Positions 1 through 7,332 of a stretch of DNA of 44,820 nucleotides are shown here, piece by piece. A program made the translations under genes and the position numbers. How positions within the stretch are numbered: position 1 is the first letter of the stretch; every line of letters starts with the position of its first letter. The notes below the pieces were generated by a model. The model was not told where the DNA came from and ran no database searches. It worked only from the letters and a program-made list of their open reading frames with translations. Source of the stretch: Bacteroidales bacterium (GTDB taxonomy: Bacteria > Bacteroidota > Bacteroidia > Bacteroidales > UBA932); the NCBI GenBank assembly GCA_004552615.1, contig SFNZ01000014.1, positions 1-44,820 on the forward strand, in the 5' to 3' direction.

Positions 1-174
1 ATAAGTTCCCACCACTGAGAAATGAATCCTGTTACGGAAGAACTCATTCACAAGATACGATTTACCTACCCGTCGCCTGCCATATACTGCTACGAATTCT
101 GACTTTCTGGATTGATATATCCGTTCGAGGAGTTCCTTCTCCGCTTTTCTTCCTATTATAGTTTCTTTTGCCAT
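1..174 (-). CDS. AAA-type ATP-binding protein, N-terminal part (cut by window edge)
   Basis: Reading the minus strand from the ATG at 172-174 gives an open frame of 58 codons that runs off the left edge. It begins MAKETIIGRKAEKELLERIY and carries a Walker A motif (GRRRVGKS, about residues 33-40) followed by YLVNEFF. This opening is characteristic of the archaeal-type ATPase/DUF234 group common in Bacteroidales, which resemble AAA_14 proteins; their cellular role is mostly unknown. A weak -7 box (TATCTTCG on the minus strand, 198-205) lies about 24 bases upstream. Family assignment from the visible part is fairly safe; the rest of the protein, including the helicase-like or nuclease-like C-terminus, cannot be seen. 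Confidence 0.8.
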   Translation of the reverse strand, partial: MAKETIIGRKAEKELLERIYQSRKSEFVAVYGRRRVGKSYLVNEFFRNRIHFSVVGTY

Positions 175-223
175 GAGAACAGTGATTTATACACCTGCGA
201 AGATAAGAAAATCTTCCGAGAAA

Positions 224-262
224 CTCAGCGGAATTGGTCAAAAATCGACCATTTCCGCTGAG
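224..262. repeat. Long hairpin between ATPase gene and fimbrillin fragment
   Basis: A 16-bp inverted repeat with one mismatch (224-239 against 247-262) has a 7-base loop and extends by three A-T pairs on each side. It sits where the fimbrillin similarity ends. T runs on both sides would allow it to work as a terminator in either direction. It could equally be a remnant of a mobile repeat that formed the junction. Confidence 0.6.
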
Positions 263-267
263 TTTTA

Positions 268-602
268 AAAGAAGCAAAACACTATCGTCACCCTTTGCGG
301 TCACCGAGCCGGCATTCAGGTTTACGGTCGCGCTGGTCTTGACATTTCCGAGCTTCACGGTCTTCGTGGCGGCTGCAAACTCTGAATCGGTGAAGCCCTC
401 TCCCGGCTTGAGGTAGATGAGGATGTTGCTGAGAATGTGGGAGGTGCTGATGGCCACGGCTCCGCCTCCAGGAACAGCCCCGCTGCGTTTGCCCCAGAGC
501 AGGTCGAAAGCCTTGTAGTTCCCGATTGCGCTCTGGTCGGATTTGACAGCAAATGAATAGGCGGTGGCGTCAGCTATTGCTCCGTAAGGATAGCACCACC
601 TC
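268..602 (-). pseudogene. Fimbrillin-family protein, internal fragment
   Basis: The minus-strand frame from about 602 to 268 encodes WCYPYGAIADATAYSFAVKS, then later LKPGEGFTDSEFAAATKTV and a beta-rich stretch ending in GSVTAKGDDSVLLL. The pattern 'ILIYLKPGEGFTDSEFAAA...VKLGNVKTSATVNLNAGSV' is typical of the interior of fimbrillin/Mfa-like surface proteins of Bacteroidales (known family trait). There is no signal peptide, start codon or C-terminal strand region. The upstream frame meets a TGA near 612 and the downstream end runs into a hairpin (224-262). I read it as a fragment left by a deletion, not a functional gene. Confidence 0.6.
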
Positions 603-662
603 CCACGATGAATTCATCTCAGAACCGCCAAACGGCTCAAAGCCTGTCAGCAATACACGCAT
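570..662 (-). pseudogene. pcp: Pyroglutamyl-peptidase I, 5' end only
   Basis: On the minus strand an ATG at 660-662 opens MRVLLTGFEPFGGSEMNSSW followed by EVV, matching the conserved N-terminus of pyroglutamyl-peptidase I (consensus ITGFEPFGG...NPSW). After about 23-25 residues similarity stops and a TGA closes the frame at 570-572, so the Glu, Cys and His catalytic residues of the roughly 200-residue enzyme are absent. The break falls where the fimbrillin fragment begins, in another frame. This indicates a deletion that joined the start of pcp to the middle of a fimbrillin gene. A small membrane-protein frame (675-866) lies 12 bases upstream and was probably its operon partner. Confidence 0.7.
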
Positions 663-674
663 TAGTTTCTACTA

Positions 675-866
675 TTATCTTTTTGACATCCAAAGACAAA
701 ACAGAATAAACGCTCCGAAACAGACCACCGTGATTACGGGTGCTTCTACAGCTTTCCAGAGGGAATGCCTTTTCCATCCCCTCAGCTGTTTTTTGAAATG
801 CGGAATCATGGCGTTGTCCGGCCTTACAGCTTTCAGCATTGCCAGGCCGTTGCTGAACATTGACAT
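675..866 (-). CDS. Putative small membrane protein
   Basis: A minus-strand frame of 63 codons starts at the ATG at 864-866. It has a basic amphipathic first half (MIPHFKKQLRGWKRH) and one C-terminal membrane segment (APVITVVCFGAFILFCLW) ending in MSKR. I do not recognise the family. It is divergent from the AlkD gene and directly precedes the truncated pcp, so it may be a surviving member of a broken operon. The frame is open further upstream, so an earlier non-ATG start near 890 is possible. The clear amphipathic-plus-membrane pattern argues for a real protein, but no promoter is evident. Confidence 0.4.
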   Translation of the reverse strand: MSMFSNGLAMLKAVRPDNAMIPHFKKQLRGWKRHSLWKAVEAPVITVVCFGAFILFCLWMSKR

Positions 867-931
867 CGCAGCCTTTCCAACCCCGTCATCCTTATCAATG
901 GCTGGGAAAATAAAAATAATAAGGGATTTGC

Positions 932-939
932 TATATTTG
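932..939 (+). promoter_or_regulatory. Bacteroidota -7 box for AlkD gene
   Basis: TATATTTG matches TAnnTTTG exactly, 24 bases before the chosen ATG at 964. Its position supports the 964 start over the much longer upstream open frame. Confidence 0.6.
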
Positions 940-963
940 CCAAACTCAGGTAAAACATATTTT

Positions 964-1698
964 ATGACACTGTACGATTCCATATTGTCCCGAAGGGACC
1001 AGTCTTTAGTTCCCGGATTGACGCGATTTTTCAAATGCGGCCCCGGGCAGTACGGAGAAGGTGACAAGTTTCTGGGAATAAAGGTTCCCGTGACACGTGA
1101 AGTGGTCAGGGCATGCTGGCGCGACACTGACAATGCAGAATTGGAAAAATGCATTTCGAGCGAGTACCATGAGGTCCGGCTGGCGGCTCTCCTGACCTTG
1201 GTCGAGATTTTCAGACGGTCGAAGCGGGACCCTCAACGGAGAAAATACTGCATTGACTTCTATCTCGCTCACCTTCAATACATCAATAACTGGGACCTCG
1301 TGGATTTGAGCTGCTATCCCCTTCTCGGTGAATGGCTTATGGACAAAGACCGGACATTGCTCCACGAATTGGCCCGCAACGGGAAGACAATCTGGGAGCG
1401 CCGTATCAGCATTGTCAGCACAATGACTTTTGTCCGGGCCGGACAACTCGATGACACATATTCCATTGCCGGAATCTTTCTCGAGCCGTCCGCGTATCCG
1501 TTGCACGACCTGCTTCAGAAGGCTGTGGGATGGCTCCTGCGCGAAGCCGGCAAACGCGACCCCGCCCGCCTGGAAAAATGGCTGGGCCAGAACGCCCACG
1601 GAATGTCCCGGGTCATGCTCCGCTATGCCATAGAAAAATTCCCTCCGGAAATGCGATTACACTTCTTGAAATTGCGAAAATCAGTCATTTTTATGTAA
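964..1698 (+). CDS. DNA alkylation repair protein, AlkD-like glycosylase
   Basis: This 244-residue all-helical HEAT-repeat protein belongs to the AlkD family of DNA glycosylases, which excise cationic alkylated bases such as 3- and 7-methylpurines without base flipping. The conserved opening FFKCGPGQYGEGDKFLGIKVP lies near residues 22-42. Residues in the places used by Bacillus AlkD are present: W110 and D114 in NNWDLVD, and W190 and R193 in VGWLLREAG. The frame is open back to 553, but the family start and the -7 box at 932-939 fix the start at 964; the upstream part overlaps the pcp/membrane-protein debris on the other strand. The stop codon overlaps the promoter of the next gene. Confidence 0.88.
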   Translation: MTLYDSILSRRDQSLVPGLTRFFKCGPGQYGEGDKFLGIKVPVTREVVRACWRDTDNAELEKCISSEYHEVRLAALLTLVEIFRRSKRDPQRRKYCIDFYLAHLQYINNWDLVDLSCYPLLGEWLMDKDRTLLHELARNGKTIWERRISIVSTMTFVRAGQLDDTYSIAGIFLEPSAYPLHDLLQKAVGWLLREAGKRDPARLEKWLGQNAHGMSRVMLRYAIEKFPPEMRLHFLKLRKSVIFM

Positions 1699-1703
1699 TT
1701 TTG
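1672..1703 (+). promoter_or_regulatory. Promoter of EamA transporter gene
   Basis: TTG (1672-1674) and TAATTTTG (1696-1703) are 21 bases apart. The -7 box overlaps the TAA stop codon of the AlkD gene, so the transporter can be transcribed separately. The ATG follows 19 bases after the box. Confidence 0.6.
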
Positions 1704-1722
1704 CGGCCTTGAACTTGACAAT

Positions 1723-2610
1723 ATGTGGCTTGCTCTAGCATTCGTGTCCGCAGCGCTGCTGGGATTATATGATACCGCCAAAAAAGCATCTTTGAAAGAC
1801 AATGCGGTGATACCCGTGTTGTTTCTCAACACTGTGTTCTCAACTCTGATTTTCTCCCCGTTCATCATTTCATCTATTACTGGAGAAAGTTGCGCCCCAG
1901 CTGGTGCTGCCGGCATGCTGCAAGCCCATCTGATGACTTTTGCGAAATCCTGTATTGTACTGGCCTCCTGGCTGTTCGGATATTTCGGACTGAAACATCT
2001 TCCCATCACGATAGTCGGCCCTATCAATGCCACGAGACCTATTCTTGTTCTTCTTGGAGCGATGCTTCTTTTCAGGGAGAAGCTGAACGGCTGGCAATGG
2101 GGAGGAGTCGTCCTCGCAATGGTATCTCTGCTGATGCTGAGCCGTTCGAGCAAAAAGGAAAATGTCGATTTCGTTCATAACAAATGGATCTGGTTCATCG
2201 CTGCATCTGCGATAACCGGCGCATGCAGCGGCCTGTACGACAAATACATAATGCGGATACTCGATCCGGCCTTTGTCCAGGGTTGGTACAATCTCTACCA
2301 GATGATGCTCATGGGCCTGATGATGGTAGCCTTATGGATGCCAAACCGCCACAAATCCACCCCTTTCCATTGGTCGTGGGCCATTCCGCTGATTTCGGTA
2401 TTCATTTCCGCCGCTGATTTCGCCTACCTCTCAGCCCTGAGGCAACCGGACTCGATGATTTCCGTGGTTTCCCTTGTCAGGAGGAGCTCAGTCATCGTGT
2501 CCTTCCTGTGCGGAGCCATTATCTTCAAAGAACGGAACCTCAAGGCCAAGGCTCTTGACCTTGCCTTCATCCTTGTCGGCATGCTGTTCATCTGGATTGG
2601 TTCACGGTAA
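1723..2610 (+). CDS. EamA/DMT-superfamily transporter
   Basis: A 295-residue inner-membrane protein with about ten hydrophobic segments in two EamA repeats (roughly residues 1-142 and 153-293). The end of the first repeat shows the usual LPITIVGPINATRPILVLLGAMLLFREKL pattern, and the second ends in ICF-like LCGAIIFKERNL. Drug/metabolite transporters of this size export amino acids, nucleotides or other metabolites; the substrate cannot be read from the sequence. It has its own promoter and no evident operon partner. Downstream is a repeat (2641-2720), then the terminator of the converging rhamnosidase gene. Confidence 0.85.
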   Translation: MWLALAFVSAALLGLYDTAKKASLKDNAVIPVLFLNTVFSTLIFSPFIISSITGESCAPAGAAGMLQAHLMTFAKSCIVLASWLFGYFGLKHLPITIVGPINATRPILVLLGAMLLFREKLNGWQWGGVVLAMVSLLMLSRSSKKENVDFVHNKWIWFIAASAITGACSGLYDKYIMRILDPAFVQGWYNLYQMMLMGLMMVALWMPNRHKSTPFHWSWAIPLISVFISAADFAYLSALRQPDSMISVVSLVRRSSVIVSFLCGAIIFKERNLKAKALDLAFILVGMLFIWIGSR

Positions 2611-2640
2611 GAAAACTGCCAGGTGCCGGTATTTTGCCGG

Positions 2641-2720
2641 GACTTGACATCGGAAATGCCGCCACAAGCTCCAGAAAGCAATATTGAATGTCAAGTGTTT
2701 GCACGAAGGCGATTGGCATC
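2641..2720 (+). repeat. Dispersed intergenic repeat, copy 1
   Basis: About 80 bp at roughly 80 percent identity (my hand alignment) to the reverse complement of 26605-26685. Both contain TGACA ... TGTCA inverted ends about 50 bp apart around a conserved block (ACAAGCTCCAGAA), followed by TTTGC(A/G)CGAA. No coding potential is shared. It looks like a REP/MITE-type repeat family of this genome. Confidence 0.7.
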
Positions 2721-2768
2721 TATGAGCCCAAGCAAAGCCCTCAGGCTAATATATAAACCAGAACACAA

Positions 2769-2794
2769 AAATTGCACTGAATTCAGTGCAATTT
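2769..2794. terminator. Palindromic terminator after rhamnosidase gene
   Basis: A perfect 26-bp palindrome centred on GAATTC. Read on the minus strand it is followed by a T run, as expected for a rho-independent terminator 27 bases after the GH78 stop codon. On the plus strand it could also stop transcription coming from the transporter gene. Confidence 0.65.
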
Positions 2795-2820
2795 ACAAAC
2801 ATGTGACCATGAAATCAGTA

Positions 2821-5424
2821 TTAAATCTCAGCTTTCGGAACCCTGACGCTGTACGATCCCGGTCCATATTCCTTGGAATCGGCGGAGCCGGGCAGGGTGA
2901 CGACGGCGGTGGAGTTCTGAGGGATGGAGAAGTCCCATACCCAGTCGTCGCCTTCATATCTCCAGCTGCTGCAGATAGTGCCGGAAGCTGATTCGTAACG
3001 GGCATCGAGATGGCCGAGGCGGACATCCGGGACAGGTTTCATGACAATGCGCCTGAATCCGGCCTCCGCGGTATCAGTGCAGATACCGGCCGCAGTCTCC
3101 CACAACCATTCGCAGACACATCCGTAAGCATAATGATTGAAACTGTTCATGCCGTTAGGTCCCATTCCCTTGTCTATCGTGTAGCTGTTCCAGCGCTCCC
3201 AGATGGTGGTTGCACCATTGTCCACTGAGTACAGCCAGCTCGGGTTCTTCCGCTGGAAAAGAAGTTCGTATGCCACATCCGCCATCCCGTTGTCAGTGAG
3301 GGTCTGGAGCAATATCGAAGTGCCGAGGAAACCGGTCTGGAGACAGCCGTCGTGTTCCTCGAAATTGCGGCGCAGCCGGGCAGTCATGTTCTCATGCGCC
3401 TCACCCTCCACAAGGCCGTTCTTCAGGGCGAAGAGAGCAGGAGTCTGCATCGTGTTCAGGATATCCTGCCTGAAATTGCCGTTGCCGTCGAGGAATTCCT
3501 CACGGAGATATGACACGGCCTCTTCGCGGATCCTCTCGAACGCGGCGGCATCCCTGCCTGTGGCAGCGGCCATGTCCCTCATCATTCCGGCGTCAATGGC
3601 CCAGTACGATGCGCAGAGATAATTCCAGTAATGCAGGGCCTCAGGGAGAAGATGCCTCTTCCCGTCCGGTCCGATACCCCTGATGGTACCTGCACAGCTT
3701 TCAAGCGGTTCATAGCTCAGCCAGTCGGCCCACTGGAAATTGCCATTTTCCTCCCTGAGCGCCTCGTGGCTGTATTTCGTCTCGGTCATGTGGTTGAAGA
3801 ACAGCTCCATGGCCTCCCAGTTCTCGTTCACGATGGAGGTATCCCCAAACTGTTTCCAGACAGTCCAAGGCACTATTATGCCGGCATCGGCCCACCCCAA
3901 TCTCATCATGGAATTCGGCTCGGCACCATATTGTGCGAGAGGGGCTACTCCCGGGAAACCGCCTTTTTCCGACTGGGTGTCACGCATGTCCCTCATCCAT
4001 TTGTGGAAGAAACGCCTCGTGTCGGCGAAGAAGGTGCCGGTCTCGGAGAACACCTGGGTATCCGCGGTCCAGCCAAGTCTCTCGTCACGCTGAGGGCAGT
4101 CGGTAGGGACCGAGAGATAATTCGACCTCTGGCCCCATACGGTATTGGAAATGAGCTTGTTGACAAGTTCGTTCCCGGTGGTGATGACTCCTGTCTCGAG
4201 ATTTTCCGCAATGGAAGAGACCGGTATGGAGGCAATGCTCCTGATGGTCACGTCCGAGGTGGCTGAAAGCGATACATAGCGGTATCCGAAGAATGTGCAC
4301 ATCGGAGTGTATGATACATAGCCTTTCTTTCCGGCGAAGGTGTAGTCCAGCCTGATTCCTTTCTCGTGTATCCTGAGATTCCTGCGGTGGATGCTTCCCT
4401 GAGGGCCGTCCATGCCGCGGGACCGTGCTCCGTTGCCGTCATTGAGAATCTCTGCCGGAAGGCAGGTGAGTTTCACTCCTTCAGCGGCCTTGAACTCGAA
4501 AGAAGGCACTCCGGCGCAGTTCTGGCCGAAATCAATCACGAGATTCTCCCCTTCCGAAAGTGTCATGACGTCACCCGGGGAATACTGCCTGTCCACGACC
4601 ACGGTACCGTGCTCCTCCTCTGTCGCTCCTTCCACTTCCTTCCACACGTATGCGCTCACCGGCTTGAGGGCCAGGTCATTACGATGGTATATCTCGGCTC
4701 CGCAAGTCGGCAGTATTTCACCGCTGAACTCCCGGTTCACTTCCGGCACGGAAAGTTTGTCCACGGCAAGATATCCAGGGACTTCCCTGGCGTCATATTC
4801 CTCCCCGTCGAATATTGCAGCATGCTTCACCGGGCCGGCGATTCCGGCTTTCCAGGCGAGAGTGTCAGTACCAACCAGCTCGCGTGTGCCGTCCTTGTAT
4901 ATGATTTCCAGCACGGAACGGAACGCGCATCTGCGCCCGATCATGCCGTAATGTCCCTTCGGGGTGACAATCTTGTCCGCCCACCAGCCGGGGGTCACCT
5001 GGGCAGCGAACACGTTTTCAGCCCCTGCCTTTCTGGCCAATGCCCCGGTCACATCATAGGTGAATGACCTCCTGGTCTTCTGGGGATGGGTGAAGCCCGG
5101 TTTCAGGACTTCCTCCCCGATGCTCTTGCCGTTGACATACAGCTGATATACTCCCAGGCCGGAAGTCATCCATTTCGCGGAGGCGATTTCCTTGTCGTTG
5201 CTCCTGGCATTCACGAACCAGCTCGCCCCGTCAGCCGCGCGTTCCCCGTCATCCACATAGCGCTGGACCACAGGAGCATCCGCTGCGGAAATCCATACAG
5301 AGCAGTCCCATGCATCCGGCCCTCCGACAGGGTCGGTGAGGAATCCGCAGGTCACAGGTTTTTCCGAACATGAAATGAAAAGCGGGAGCAATGCACCCAG
5401 GATGAAGGAAGCCGGTCGGTTCAT
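2821..5424 (-). CDS. GH78 alpha-L-rhamnosidase, lipoprotein
   Basis: This 867-residue secreted glycoside hydrolase removes terminal L-rhamnose from plant glycosides or polysaccharides. The N-terminus is a lipoprotein signal with the lipobox LFIS-C19. A beta-sandwich domain follows (SGLGVYQLYVNGKSIGEEVLKPGFT), then a bacterial rhamnosidase domain and the (alpha/alpha)6 barrel. The family motif PTDCPQRDERLGWTADTQ lies near residues 438-455 and holds the acidic residues implicated in catalysis; a later TIWERWNSY near residue 743 supplies the other conserved Glu. No SusC/D genes or sugar regulator are nearby, so this is an isolated enzyme and not part of a visible PUL. Two 12-base copies of TTTCAATTATAA (5430-5441, 5448-5459) lie just upstream and may belong to its promoter. 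Confidence 0.93.
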   Translation of the reverse strand: MNRPASFILGALLPLFISCSEKPVTCGFLTDPVGGPDAWDCSVWISAADAPVVQRYVDDGERAADGASWFVNARSNDKEIASAKWMTSGLGVYQLYVNGKSIGEEVLKPGFTHPQKTRRSFTYDVTGALARKAGAENVFAAQVTPGWWADKIVTPKGHYGMIGRRCAFRSVLEIIYKDGTRELVGTDTLAWKAGIAGPVKHAAIFDGEEYDAREVPGYLAVDKLSVPEVNREFSGEILPTCGAEIYHRNDLALKPVSAYVWKEVEGATEEEHGTVVVDRQYSPGDVMTLSEGENLVIDFGQNCAGVPSFEFKAAEGVKLTCLPAEILNDGNGARSRGMDGPQGSIHRRNLRIHEKGIRLDYTFAGKKGYVSYTPMCTFFGYRYVSLSATSDVTIRSIASIPVSSIAENLETGVITTGNELVNKLISNTVWGQRSNYLSVPTDCPQRDERLGWTADTQVFSETGTFFADTRRFFHKWMRDMRDTQSEKGGFPGVAPLAQYGAEPNSMMRLGWADAGIIVPWTVWKQFGDTSIVNENWEAMELFFNHMTETKYSHEALREENGNFQWADWLSYEPLESCAGTIRGIGPDGKRHLLPEALHYWNYLCASYWAIDAGMMRDMAAATGRDAAAFERIREEAVSYLREEFLDGNGNFRQDILNTMQTPALFALKNGLVEGEAHENMTARLRRNFEEHDGCLQTGFLGTSILLQTLTDNGMADVAYELLFQRKNPSWLYSVDNGATTIWERWNSYTIDKGMGPNGMNSFNHYAYGCVCEWLWETAAGICTDTAEAGFRRIVMKPVPDVRLGHLDARYESASGTICSSWRYEGDDWVWDFSIPQNSTAVVTLPGSADSKEYGPGSYSVRVPKAEI

Positions 5425-5513
5425 AGAATTTTCAATTATAAGGTGAATTTCAATTATAAAGTTGGTCAGTGCAATGTTACGAATAAAAAAGGATTTAGAA
5501 AAAGAATTTTGAC

Positions 5514-5521
5514 TATATTTG
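5514..5521 (+). promoter_or_regulatory. -7 box for nitrilase-family gene
   Basis: TATATTTG matches the consensus exactly, 19 bases before the ATG at 5541. The -33 region (TTTA, 5494-5497) is a weak match at acceptable spacing. Confidence 0.55.
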
Positions 5522-5540
5522 GTACAATAATTCGGACGAC

Positions 5541-6296
5541 ATGAAAACAGCTCTCATACAGGCCGGGATTGACTGGTCTGACATCAGGAAAAACGGAGAA
5601 AGGGCGGAAAAGGCGGTCAGGGAGAATCCGGGGGCCGACCTGTACATCCTTCCGGAAATGTTTTCCACGGGATTCAACGGTATTTGCGAGAAAGACCCGG
5701 CTGCAAGCTTAGGTCTGATGAAGTCGATAGCTGAAGAGAACGGCTGCGCGATAGCCGGTAGCATCGCCGTGGAGCTCGGGGACGGGGCGAAGGTGAACCG
5801 GTTCTATTTCGTTACCCCGGACCGGGTGGAATTCTACGACAAACGCCACCTGTTCAGCTACGGAGGAGAACACCTCAATTTCACAGGCGGCTCGGAAAGG
5901 AAGGTGGTGACGTGGAAAGGCGTCAGGTTCCTTCTGACGGTATGCTACGACCTCCGGTTTCCGGTATGGTCCAGGAACAGAGGCGATTACGACGTGATGC
6001 TCTGCGTGGCGAGCTGGCCTGTCCAGAGAAGATATGCATGGGACTGCCTGCTGAAGGCCCGGGCAATCGAGAACCAGTGCTTCGTCGCAGCGGTGAACAG
6101 GGTGGGCTCGGACCCGTCATGCAATTATGACGGAGGATCAGTCCTGCTCGACCCGTGGGGCAGGGAAATCGTGTCCTGTCCGGACGGTACCGAATCCGTC
6201 GTGTGCGGAGAAATAAAAATGGAAAGCCTGGCGGAATTCCGCCGGACTTTCCCTGTTCTCAATGATGCTGACCGGTTCGAGCTCAGAAATTGCTGA
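5541..6296 (+). CDS. Nitrilase-family hydrolase, omega-amidase type
   Basis: A 251-residue carbon-nitrogen hydrolase with the complete catalytic triad: E39 (LPEMF), K101 (YDKRHLF) and C135 (TVCYDLRFP). The YDKRHLFSYGGEH and CYDLRFPVWSRN signatures match the omega-amidase/YafV branch. These enzymes hydrolyse alpha-ketoglutaramate or alpha-ketosuccinamate, the by-products of glutamine- or asparagine-dependent transamination (family knowledge). It converges on the ilvE gene and the two coding ends overlap by 14 bases. An omega-amidase facing an aminotransferase gene is suggestive, but they are on opposite strands and not co-transcribed. Confidence 0.88.
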   Translation: MKTALIQAGIDWSDIRKNGERAEKAVRENPGADLYILPEMFSTGFNGICEKDPAASLGLMKSIAEENGCAIAGSIAVELGDGAKVNRFYFVTPDRVEFYDKRHLFSYGGEHLNFTGGSERKVVTWKGVRFLLTVCYDLRFPVWSRNRGDYDVMLCVASWPVQRRYAWDCLLKARAIENQCFVAAVNRVGSDPSCNYDGGSVLLDPWGREIVSCPDGTESVVCGEIKMESLAEFRRTFPVLNDADRFELRNC

Positions 6297-7320
6297 TTTC
6301 GTGGCACCAGCCGTGGATGTCCTCGATCTCGCCTTTCTGGATGGCCGTGATAGTCCGGTACAGGCGGGTGCAAGCAGGTCCAACCTCACCGTCAGGCCTG
6401 TATCTCCAGCTTTTCAGCACGGCATCCTCCTCTAATACTTCCTTTACATCAATATGTGACATCGGAGTGATGACGACAGCCGTGCCGCATCCTCCGGCCT
6501 CGTCGAACTCGGCAAGTTCTTCGAGAGGGATCGGTCTCTTCTCCACCTTCATTCCGAGGTCCCCGGCAATGGTCTGCAGGGACTTGTTGGTTATGGACGG
6601 CAGGACGCTGTCAGAAAGCGGGGTCACGTACGTATTGCCCTTGATACCGAAGAAATTGGATGAGCCGAACTCGTCGATGAACTCGTGGGTGCGGGAATTC
6701 AGGTACAGGAGCTCGCTGTATCCCTGGTTGTGGGCTATCTGGTACGGACGGAAAGTGGATGCGTAGTTCGCTCCCACCTTGTAGCTTCCTGAGCCTTTCG
6801 GAGCCGCACGGTCATAATTCAGAGGAATTACTCCCGAGAATGATTTCAGGTTGGCTCCGTAATAAGGCCCGGCAGGGGCGCACATCACGGCGAATATCGC
6901 CTCATTAGGAGGGGTGAGCTGCATCTTCGGCTGGGCCCCGAAAAGAAGAGGTCTCAGGTACAATGACGCATCGTGTCCGTAAGGGGCGAGGAATTCCCGG
7001 TTCGATTTCACGCAACGCTCGCACATCTCCACGAACATCGAGTCACCCGGCTCGGGAAGACCGAGATAACGGGCAGTCCGGCGAAGTCTGGCAGCATTTT
7101 CCAAAGGTCTGAAAATCACCACTTTGCCATCTTTCTGGGTAAACACCTTCAATCCTTCGAAGCAGGAGAAGGCATAGTGGAACACGCAGGTGAACGGGTC
7201 GAGGAGGAAGGAGAAATCTTCCGTCTCGGTAATCTCAGACCATACACCGTTTTTCCATCTTGCAACGACGAGGGTCCTTGTCCTGTAGGCATCGAACCCC
7301 AAAGTTTTCCAGTCAATCAT
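6283..7320 (-). CDS. ilvE: Branched-chain amino acid aminotransferase
   Basis: A 345-residue fold-type IV PLP aminotransferase that makes Leu, Ile and Val from their keto acids with glutamate. The PLP lysine is K181 in GSGSYKVGANYA. The FHYAFSCFEGLKVF block and the FGSSNFFGIKGNTYVTP block are typical of the BCAT II family. It is the last gene of the ilv/leu operon, 12 bases after leuB. Its 3' end overlaps the convergent nitrilase gene by 14 bases and no terminator is visible between them. Confidence 0.94.
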   Translation of the reverse strand: MIDWKTLGFDAYRTRTLVVARWKNGVWSEITETEDFSFLLDPFTCVFHYAFSCFEGLKVFTQKDGKVVIFRPLENAARLRRTARYLGLPEPGDSMFVEMCERCVKSNREFLAPYGHDASLYLRPLLFGAQPKMQLTPPNEAIFAVMCAPAGPYYGANLKSFSGVIPLNYDRAAPKGSGSYKVGANYASTFRPYQIAHNQGYSELLYLNSRTHEFIDEFGSSNFFGIKGNTYVTPLSDSVLPSITNKSLQTIAGDLGMKVEKRPIPLEELAEFDEAGGCGTAVVITPMSHIDVKEVLEEDAVLKSWRYRPDGEVGPACTRLYRTITAIQKGEIEDIHGWCHEISNF

Positions 7321-7332
7321 AATGTTATTTTT

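Noticed and set aside
553..963. N-terminal extension of the AlkD-like protein back to 553
   Set aside because: The extension overlaps the pcp and membrane-protein fragments on the other strand, resembles no protein, and places the conserved AlkD start 137 residues in. The -7 box at 932-939 supports the ATG at 964.
5430..5459. Pair of TTTCAATTATAA repeats as an operator for the rhamnosidase gene
   Set aside because: Two AT-rich 12-mers 18 bases apart are too little to call an operator; they may only be part of a weak promoter, and no regulator gene is adjacent.
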